Below, piece by piece: positions 55,756 to 64,000 of a DNA stretch of 64,000 nt (position 1 is its first letter; each line of letters begins with the position of its first letter). The translations under genes and the position numbers were made by a program. The stretch lies in the NCBI RefSeq assembly GCF_031143425.1, contig NC_090444.1, positions 1,310,695,324 to 1,310,759,323 on the forward strand, given 5' to 3'. The notes beneath the pieces are model-generated. The model was not told where the DNA came from and searched no databases. It saw nothing but the letters and a program-made list of their open reading frames with translations. The stretch is from Pleurodeles waltl. Lineage: Eukaryota > Chordata > Amphibia > Caudata > Salamandridae.

Positions 55756-56878
55756 ATGTCATACTTGGTTCCCTACATTGTGAGAGATTCCAATGGAGTG
55801 ATGAGGAATGCACCAGTTTACCTGCCAATCGTAGATCTTGATACCATAGAAGAGCGCCACATCATCCTAACCTATCGACGGAACCATTTGTGCATCAGGG
55901 AACTGGTCGCCCAGTTGAAGCCAGACCTCTTGCCTGGTTTGAGAAATCAGCATGCCATTTCTCCAACAGTCCAGGTGTTGTCAGTCCTGCATTTTTTGGC
56001 GAGTGGCTCTTTTCAGGTTACAGTGGGACTGGCTGCAGATTTTTCACTGTTCAGTAAGGTGTTGCAGGATGTGCTGGATCATACTCAAGCATGTGCAAAG
56101 GTACATTAGGTTTCCACAATCTCCTGAATTGCCCACTGTAAAAGCAGCCTTCTACAACATATCAAATGTCCCACATGTATTTGGGGCCATTCATGGGACT
56201 CACATCGCTTTGGTACCTCCGAGGACCAATGAACAGGTCTACAGAAACCAGAAGAGTAGGTATTCACTCACAGTACAAGTGGTGTGTCTTGCAGACGAGT
56301 ACATAACACATGTAAATGCAAAATTCCCAGGATCAGTACATGATTCCTACATGCTGAGGAACAGCAGTGTCCCTGCAATGATATCACAGCTAAAGGGAGA
56401 AAGGGCCTATCTCATAGATATGTGTACTGCTCTCCTTGTCAGATGTTTGTACCCCTCCAAACACAGACAGCACTCTGCCTAGCACTGTTAGCTATAGTCA
56501 TGATCCCTTTTCCACACAGGTGACTCCTGATAACCCAATCTGCCATGGCTCCTGACACCTGTGAGACTTTCAACTACAGGAGGGGAGAACAGGTACAATG
56601 AGGCACATGGCTGGGCGAGGCGAGTGATTGAGTGGACCTTCGGTCTCTTCAAAGCCAGATTTTGTTGCCTCCATGTGTATGGTGGTGCCCTACTGTACCG
56701 ACCAGGGAAAGTCTGCAAGATCATTGTTGCATGCTCCATGCTCCATAATCTGGCCCTTAGAAGGCACATCGCACTGTTGGAGGAGGGGGACATTGATGCT
56801 GGAGCAGTGTTTGAGGCCGGTGACTCTGATGCTGAGGGGAGGCAGATGAGGATGAGTCACAAGACAAGACTGACATGA
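55756..56878 (+). pseudogene. HARBI1-like: HARBI1-like DDE transposase, element C, unit 2
   Basis: It is the fuller copy of 39983-40947. The N-terminal frame (55756-56109) continues through FLASGSFQVTVGLAADFSLF, which unit 1 has lost. A shift near 56085 moves into 55952-56482 with RYIRFPQSPELPTVKAAFYN and GAIHGTHIALVPPRTNEQVY, where the first catalytic Asp is again His. KFPGSVHDSYMLRNSS follows and reads through GERAYLIDM, intact here. The last exon (about 56520-56878) starts after CACAG and holds RRVIEWTFGLFKARF and IIVACSMLHNLALRRH. The Asp-to-His change is shared by both units and so predates the duplication. Confidence 0.87.
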
Positions 56879-57430
56879 TTCGTCACTACTTTCAATGATG
56901 TACAGGTATGTGTGAATTGCATGTCATCTGCACATGGAAGATGTATTGCTGAAACCAATCTGTAGCCAGTATTTGCATGCATCAAGGTGTGTGTGGGGAC
57001 AACAGCATTCCATATTGGTTTCTGACCCTGAAAGGCAGGTGACTTACCATAAGGGGTAGTGGAAATGCACTGCTGCTAAGGACATGTGTGGAATGCGAGT
57101 GCCACTGAAGTACAGCCTTATAGTTGTATCAAAGATTTAGGGTCCTCAGTCTGCCTGTTTGGGGAAATGTTAGGGGGACTCATAAGTCTTGTCATGGGGC
57201 ATAGGCATGTCATGCTGCATTGTCAGCTGCTGTGTGGCAAGTACCTGTTCCTTACTACTCAGTTAGGTGAACAATAGAGGATGTTACCTATGTTACATCT
57301 TTCCTGTCCCACACGTGTGTGAGTGCCTATGCAGGCCCTTACATATATGGTATCGTGACTGCTGGGCCAGTCATCCTGTGTATGTGTTCAAATGCTGATT
57401 GTGCCTGATTCCATTTCATTTTCCCTCTTC
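56879..57430. other. HARBI1 3' flank, unit 2
   Basis: Non-coding copy of 40948-41499; no gene seen. Confidence 0.55.
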
Positions 57431-57434
57431 AGGT

Positions 57435-59531
57435 TGTTGTGTAGCCATTTTAATTTTTGCTCCATGCACGTTATTGTAGCACACTGACCTGCCACTGTGC
57501 CCTTTAACCTACATATATTTTATTCAGCTTTGTTTATTATTTTAACAATAGCCACATAGATGTTTCTCTATCTAGCTGTTCTTGCTTAGGCCAGCACAAC
57601 GTTTTCAAACAAGTCATTCTTGTTCACTCTGTGCTTCCTTCAAGGCTGCAGTAAGATAGGTTGCCGTTGAACGTGGTAAAAGTTTTGTCTCTGGTATTAA
57701 TAGAAAAATACACATCCTTACGTAGGGACATTTTCTCAGAACATCTGCTGTTTTATTATAAAAACACTTCCCTGTCCCTTACATGTTGGAGGGAGATTCC
57801 AGCCAGAGGACCATGACTATATCCTGATTGCTGAACGCTTCGCTACAGCTGCTTATGCAGACTTCAGGCCTTTGCTCAGGTATGGGGGATGATGTCTTCT
57901 CAGGGGAACCTGAAGGGCAGAACTAGAGCTTAACATGCTGTGCTCTAATATAGTCTAGGTGTCAAGAATAGAGCATCCTTTGGTCTAGAACCCGTCCCCA
58001 CTAGCGTTTCCATAACAACCACTCACGATGCTCACATGATGTCACCAGTTATAATCCCTTCATGAGACTTGTACTTTTGCAAACATTATTGTTTTCAGTT
58101 CCACCGAGGTGGCAGCCATCTTTGGGTGTGGCCACTCTATAAATAGCAGCCACACCCTTCTAGGGTTGGTCACTATTCTGCACCCTGTCTTGGAGCTGGA
58201 GCGTTTCTGCTCCGCGTACTCTTTGCCACTCTTGGCAAAGATTTAACGAGTAGGTCGTACTCGTACAGGTAAGCCTTTATTTGGAAGTGTTCTTCGCTCG
58301 CCCTTCATTTGGAATACTTTGTGTCCTCGGTCTGTTGGAATCTTCAGGCGGCACGTGTCTCGCTGCTGTTTTCTGTTTTCCGGAATAGAGGGTGAGCGCC
58401 TTGTTTATTCATAGGCTTTTCCTTTGACACAGTTTCAGTGGACAATGAGATTTATTGGTTTCTCAAGAGGCAAAAGTGAAACATTGTGTTTTTGTTTTAT
58501 TTAATCTAAGTGCACAAACGATTCCTAACCTTTGCTTTATAATTATTGACAAGAGGTTATTGCTTTTCAACGCCAACTTTCGGCTACAGTTTTTTCTTTA
58601 TCATTTCTAATGAAGGCCTTCCCGTTCTGGTTTTTAGCTTGTATTAAGGGAAATTAAGTCTTACGACATTCATAGAGTTTTTAGGGCTTAGGTTATTCTT
58701 TGTAAAAAGAAATCTCTATTTGGAAAAGTGACATATAATTATATATATATATATATAATTTTATTACTGTGGCATTGGAAAGAATTGGACTGTGATTGTT
58801 TGTTTTAATATTCAAAGATTTTTTTAATCGCACAATTTGATGATTATAATCATTGTTTAAGTTGAAGGATAGCAATTGAGTCATTACGTTTGTGTCTGCA
58901 CTAATTTGTTGTCTTTCAGATCTCCCTCCTGCTGTTCCCTTCCTAATTTGCTTCCCCTCACCTGGCATCTTCTAGGCTCAGTGCTATTAAGGCATTCTAA
59001 GTTTGGTGCTGCCAGGAGGTGGGCAATCTTGTTCAGCAACCCGCAGATTCCGAGGAAAGTGTGATCACGACACTAGGTAGGAATTAGCCTACTTGACTCT
59101 AGTGACAATATGGTAGCAATTTTTCTATGCTTTACTCTCCTTGTCACAATTTTAATTCTGTCAAGCTTTATCGTCCTGGTTATTGCAGTACATGTTTTAA
59201 TATCTAAGATGCAGTCGCTTCATTAAAACCTTATTGAAACATATACTGCCTCTGTTTGTCATTTGTATATGTGAGACTAATGTAACTGAGAGAAACGGAT
59301 GAGATCTGAGTAACCACGATTTCCTTGAGGAGTCAATTGTGTCATGCGCTCGGCTGCCCAATCTTCCTTGCTCTTTGGTAAAGATGAAGCACTGCTAGTT
59401 AGCCGGAGCAAAACCCGGATTGGGGCAACAGGTGTCACAAGTAGTGGGTTAAGACTCAGTCTCCCACACCGCAGGCGATTCTGCAGCTCAAATCCAGTAG
59501 TCTTGTGAGAATAATGAGAGCCTACGCGACA
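57435..59531 (+). repeat. 5' LTR of provirus, unit 2 (2097 bp)
   Basis: It starts TGTTGTGTAGCC and ends CCTACGCGACA, and contains the nested LTR. TATAAAA is at 57757-57763. A primer-site region identical to unit 1 follows at 59532. Confidence 0.9.
57960..59072 (+). mobile_element. Solo LTR (family X) nested in the 5' LTR, unit 2
   Basis: It runs from TGTCAAGAATAG to GTGATCACGACA with CTAGG at 57955-57959 and 59073-59077. The TG start is intact here. TATAAATA is at 58138-58145, between the same inverted GTGTGGC/GCCACAC arms. Confidence 0.88.
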
Positions 59532-59763
59532 TGGAGCCACCAATGTTTGGTCAGGCTCTAATTTTCGGATCCTCCCGAGTATCTCTTTCTCACTATATAC
59601 AAAGACACCTCAGTACTGTATACGGAGACATCTGTGGTATTGAGGATTTCCTCCTCAGCTAAGTAGGGAATACCTAACCAACGCTGTAGGTTGTTCAAGC
59701 TTGAACTCTAAAAGGATAATGCCCTTTTGGTGTGCTTATCTCTGAACAAATTTACCATTTTAT

Positions 59764-61069
59764 ATGGTGAATCCACAACAGGTAGAAATTGCAGTCAATA
59801 TGAGACCACCCCTTACTGCACATTTATTGGCACATGACCTAATGGCCCAGGGGAGTCCAGTCACATTCCTTGTTGACTCGCATGCAGCTTATAGACAGAA
59901 CTTTTTTATTCTTGGGTCGCATGTCCAACAGTTGATGGGAACACAAATACATTTCATAACTATATACCTGTAAAAGTACCTGCACAATACAGAGCATATG
60001 CATATCTAGAAATACCTCTATCTTATCAAGAAGATAATAATTGGCTTGATGGCGCCCTACCCACACGATTTTGCACATTAGGTTAGGTCCTCTAAGTAAT
60101 GATGGTTCTACCTGGCCTTTACTGGCCACTTATGCACCACACCCGGCTGCAGCGAACCTAACGGTAGCTGAAGTCCGTCGCTTATATGCTCATCTGATGG
60201 CAATATACAGGCGATTAGTACAGTTTATAATGCAAACATTAAACACAAACCCAGCACGTGCTGCTCTGGCACAACCACATACAGTAATGCCAGGCATTAA
60301 CCCTGCAACTGTACATTCTATCATGGGTAAAGTACCCGCCAAACTAGAAGAAATTCTGTTTTGGTTAGCTCAAAAAATAAATGCGCTGGAAGCAGTATTT
60401 CCCCATACGGGACCTCAGGATAAACACAGAATACTAACTATGTGCTTGCCATTTGGGATGGTTCGCACAGTAGATAACTGTAATACATGGGGCACTGTAG
60501 TTGCCATGCTCTATACTACTGCACACAGTACACCAACACTTGACAATTTACCAGAAGTGCTGAAACAAATTCAAGATGAATATGGGGCTGCCTCAGCCCT
60601 GGACTTGGGGATGCAATTAATGGGCAACTTTGCCACGGTATCCTCAATTATATTAAGTAACTTTAAAGGGGAAGATGTTGCATTAGCAGTGCGCATACGG
60701 CTCCGGGACGTTCTTCCACAGGATCAAGAACGCAAGCTGCCAAAGATTATCGCGTAGACCTACTCTAGTACTGGTCATGATAGTCTGGGGTCCAGACCAA
60801 CAAAACCACAATTTCAAGGTAAATCTAATAAAGATGTTACCAAGCAAGCTCCTGAGGGTAATAAGAAATGCTGTGATAAAAAACAACAAACTCCTAAAAA
60901 GGAAAGGGGAGAATCTCCGCACACAGAGACCCCACAGAATAGATATAATCTCAGAAATAGAGATAATATAAAAACGCTTGACAGATATCAATATACTGAT
61001 ACACGCCAATCTCGTTCCTTTCAGGACTCATCGGAAAAACGCAATGAGAGAGTTGGGCAGTCAGAGTGA
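59764..61069 (+). pseudogene. gag: Foamy-like gag, unit 2
   Basis: It is a near-identical copy of the unit 1 gag. The N-terminal piece is 59764-59973, the 228-codon capsid-like frame 60071-60757, and the basic tail ends near 61069. Substitutions are few (for example Asp to His in the LYAHLMAIYRR stretch, Pro to Leu after KLEEI). The frame breaks are the same as in unit 1. Confidence 0.7.
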
Positions 61070-61081
61070 AGAACTGAGTAC

Positions 61082-61297
61082 GTGAAACCGAGACAGGAAT
61101 CACAATGCTCAACAGAAGTTTATGTTAAAAAGGAAGATAAACTTCCCCAAGAAAAACCCCAATTCAAAAAGAAAAAGGTGGCAGCAGCTGCAGTTCGACA
61201 TGCCACTCAAGAAGATGCTCTCTTGAAGAACAAGGAGTGGGCTCTAGCGCTACTAGACAGCGCGGCAGAGGTCACAATAGTTCGCCGGAATCTTTAG
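61082..61297 (+). pseudogene. pro: Foamy-like pol, protease region, unit 2
   Basis: It is open through the position where unit 1 has TAA, giving 71 codons: a Lys/Gln-rich leader and LALLDSAAEVTIVRRNL at the end. The Asp-Ser-Ala active site matches unit 1. The frame stops at TAG after RRNL, so most of the protease is in other frames (61237-61428). Confidence 0.65.
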
Positions 61298-62482
61298 AGC
61301 ATCTGGAAGTGAAAGCAACTGATGACTTCCTACAAGTAGAAACTGTGGACATGCGTGTCTCCATGCCTGACAGGGTGTACAAAGTAACGTTACAGTTAGA
61401 AGGAGACATTGCACTGAACGCACAATAGACACAATCTTTTGGGATTGCGTCATCAATATATATGATATTTTGCTGTCTGAAAAGGATTGGCCATCTGAAT
61501 TTGTCCATACTTGCCCATTTGGGGAAGATGTTATTAAACCTTCTTTCTCGCCCCTTGTTCCCGAGGAGCTCGCAGAATTATACGCCATCGATTGGGCATT
61601 GGCGCAGGCACCCATGTTATATCACAACCACGTAGGATGGGACAAAGATTCCCCATACCATGTAATTCCTATTAAAAATCAACCACAACCTCAACCCCAA
61701 TATCCAAATAAAATATGATGCTAAAGCACCCGTTAGAGAAATGCTCACATAACTGGAGTACAGGGGCATAATCAAACCCTGTGTCCCACCTATGAATAAT
61801 CTCTTGTTCCCAGTAGCTAAACCGGACCATTCATACAGAATAGTCTTAGACTACAGACACTTAAACAGTCATACATGCACACATGCTATACAGAACTCAC
61901 ATAGCAAACACTTATGAATAACATAGTGCGTAAAAAATACAAAACAACACAGGACATTTCCAATGGTTTCTTCTGCAAAAATATAGCGCCTGAGATCAGA
62001 GACTTAACAAGTTTCAGCACACTAGGCTCCCAGAAAAAACTTATGTTGTTTACCCTGGGGGTACAAGAACAGTCTTGGGCTGTTCACGGCTCGTGTGACT
62101 TCAATATTGCATGACATTGACCCTGAAGCGTTGTCCTATGTAGATATCTATCTCACGGATGATGAATTACCGCAGCATTTAAGAGGGGTAGCCCACATTG
62201 TTGTAGGATTTGCCGAGTTCGGCTACAAATTCAATTGTCAAAAAAAACAAAATAGCCTTCCTTAGCGTCCTGTTTCTAGGATATGAGCTGTCAAGTGAAG
62301 GAAAGAGCCTAGCGCCACAATTGTTGGAAAAATGCGCACAGTTACAACCTCCAAATACCATCAAAAAACTCCACTCTCTATTGGGTTTCCTAAATTTTGG
62401 CAGAACTTACTTTCGTGATTATGCATCACGCATCAAACCTTTATTTGACTTAAGGCGTCCTGACTTTTCAAGTACATTTTGA
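61298..62482 (+). pseudogene. pol: Foamy-like pol, reverse transcriptase region, unit 2
   Basis: Fragments match unit 1: 61470-61718, 61914-62114 and 62210-62482. An extra A near 61707 and a slip near 62040 add frame breaks not in unit 1. The catalytic box again lacks one Asp codon (TATGTAGATATCTAT near 62137), so this lesion predates the duplication. Confidence 0.78.
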
Positions 62483-62512
62483 ACAGTCAAACACACGCGC
62501 ATTCTCAGAGCT

Positions 62513-63391
62513 TTGCAAACAGACATTCTTGCAGCGCAACATTTACACACAAGGGACAACAAAACACATTTGGTCATCAGAGTAATTGCTGCTGCCATTG
62601 GTTTCACCTATGTAACTTTCAATGAGGGTGAGACAGTCCCGATTGCATACAAACCACAGTTGTACTCAGCAGCAGAACTACGCTTTGCTCCCACCGAGAA
62701 AATTCTCACTGCTGTTCAGATGGCTATCGTTAGAGAAAGACCTCTATCCCAATGCAAACGCATTATTGTCGTCTCTCCAATTCCAGCCCTTGAGGCTGTT
62801 ACCAAAGCCAGCGTTCCTAACGCTAAAGCATTACATCCACGTTGGAGTCAATGGGCAATGTCCTTGACAGCCACTAATGTAGACTACATTTTTTACCCAA
62901 AATTACAAACTCAAGAATTTTTACAATATGAACTAGTATATCCAGTTTCAGCAAATACACTGCCTATTGATCAATATCAAAGAGTTATGTACACCGATGG
63001 CTCAGCGCAACTTGCAATTGGCATAAAACATCAGTACTCCACTGCTTGCGCAGTTGTAAGCAGCTACACGGAGGATAATAAATGTTGTCCCCAACATACA
63101 TACACGCAAACCCTAGGGGATTGCACAGCACAACTAGCAAAGCTAAAGGCTCTGGTGATGGCACTGGAACATTCGGATTGTTTGTGATTTGTACTACTGT
63201 ATCCAGTCCTTCAATGAATACCTGCATTACTGGCGCCAGAATGGGTTCAGAAATTCTAAAGGCAACACCATTAAACACAGACTTCCGTGGGGGAAAGTAT
63301 CCGATCTGAAGGAAACGCTACCAAATGTCCATGTTGTACATACACTTGGACACAAGTGCGTTGGAATACACGTTGCTGGAAATGCACTGGC
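62513..63391 (+). pseudogene. pol: Foamy-like pol, connection and RNase H, unit 2
   Basis: The 224-codon frame (62513-63187) holds VMYTDGSAQ and the same AQLAKLKAL helix with Lys instead of Glu. It then shifts to 63189-63716 with LGHKCVGIHVAGNALADKAA. Few substitutions separate it from unit 1. Confidence 0.78.
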
Positions 63392-64000
63392 TGATAAAGC
63401 CGCAAAAACAGCAGTAGCTACAGCTACTGTTGCTGCACTAACCCACTCAGGAGCGAAACCGGACGATGACATATGGGCTGCTGTGAAAGCTACGGCTGGA
63501 TGTACACCCTACCCAAAAGCATTCCCTGCTAAATATTCCTACCAAATGGGAGGCTGCTTTAACACAGAGCTAAAAATACCAGGCGCAGGGGTTCGATCCA
63601 TTCCTGAGGGGGCTGCATCTGCCCATGCTGGTGTGGCAGCTACAATATCATTGTTGCAAGCACGTTATTGGTGGCCAGGTCTATACAAACAGGCCAAGCA
63701 GTATGTCCTTTGCTGAGACATCTGCCAACAAATTAAGGTTTCTACTGCTAAACGCCCACCGCAGACACCCCTCCTAATTTCCAACAAACCATTACAATGT
63801 GTGTACTTGGACCATTGTGGTCCCCTAACACCGGACAATGCATACAAGTACATTTTAATCGCTATTGACTGCTGCTCCAGATTTCTATGGGTGTGGCCAC
63901 AACACTCAGCTGACGCTCTGACTGTTATAAAATATTTGCAAGTCTTTATCGGTACATATGCAGTTGCGGCTTTCCACTCGGACCAGGGCCCTGCTCTCAC
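63392..64000 (+). pseudogene. pol: Foamy-like pol, integrase N-terminal and core, unit 2 (cut by window)
   Basis: It carries AHAGVAATISLLQARYWWPG, the shared TGA at 63714-63716, CVYLDHCGPL and AAFHSDQGPAL at the right edge. The three extra stops of unit 1 are sense codons here (Tyr, Ser, Gln), so unit 2 is closer to the ancestral frame in this stretch. Confidence 0.75.

Larger units (their letters stand above)
55670..64000. repeat. Tandem duplication unit 2 (incomplete, runs off window)
   Basis: It begins CGTCTGGTTAGGAATGAAGT directly after the Myb-A upstream sequence and copies 39897 onward. The offset is 15773 bp at the start, 15931 bp after the deletion in unit 1, and 15921 bp at the end because of the AT microsatellite and small gaps. 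Confidence 0.9.
57435..64000 (+). mobile_element. Foamy-like endogenous retrovirus, unit 2 (truncated by window)
   Basis: It is the duplicated copy of the unit 1 provirus from the 5' LTR to the integrase. AGGT precedes it at 57431-57434, as in unit 1. It was made by segmental duplication, not a new integration, because flanks and nested LTR are shared. Env, the accessory frame and the 3' LTR would lie right of 64000. Confidence 0.85.

Noticed and set aside
55670..64000. A second independent retroviral integration
   Set aside because: The flanking HARBI1 gene, the nested LTR and shared lesions are all copied too, so it is a segmental duplication.

Overview
This is eukaryotic, repeat-dominated DNA. 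Every coding trace I can identify belongs to a transposable element, and I recognise no host gene, tRNA or rRNA. PIF/Harbinger transposons with GC-rich GGCGGT termini, gypsy-type LTRs of 2.7-3.1 kb and a foamy-like endogenous retrovirus point to a giant salamander genome. From memory of its repeat families I favour a newt close to Pleurodeles waltl; this is inference.

Layout. (1) 1-5697: Harbinger element A, cut by the left window edge. (2) 5698-6443 and 26145-31965: one LINE on the minus strand. It is split by Harbinger element B (6447-26141, TTA target duplication). Element B itself carries a small MITE (13366-13830) and a complete 9.2 kb gypsy-like element (13965-23126) with an intact gag-protease frame but no reverse transcriptase or integrase. 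The LINE also holds two back-to-back MITEs (26696-27853), and a solo LTR (30527-31780) sits inside a ~153 bp tandem array at its 5' end. (3) 32038-32653: a MITE built as a chain of about twelve hairpins. (4) From 32789: Harbinger element C in reverse orientation, interrupted by a 2.7 kb solo LTR (36074-38757) and by a foamy-like provirus (41504-53303, AGGT target duplication). (5) 39897-55669 is a 15.8 kb unit that is tandemly duplicated. The second copy starts at 55670 and runs off the right edge.

How the parts relate. Elements A, B and C share one three-gene order: a Myb/SANT-like gene (Myb-A) convergent with a HARBI1-like transposase, which is divergent from a second Myb/SANT-like gene (Myb-B). 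Two-gene Harbingers are the textbook form, so the recurrent third gene is the most notable candidate novelty here. The provirus has a foamy-type gag without zinc knuckles, pol, an env with an N-terminal membrane anchor and a furin-like site, and an uninterrupted 144-codon frame after env that could be an accessory or transactivator gene. Its core genes are broken.

Inferred order of events on the right: element C, then provirus integration, then a solo LTR nested in the 5' LTR only, then tandem duplication, then a 158 bp deletion in the first unit. All identifications are by eye from translated motifs, repeated sequence and target-site duplications.
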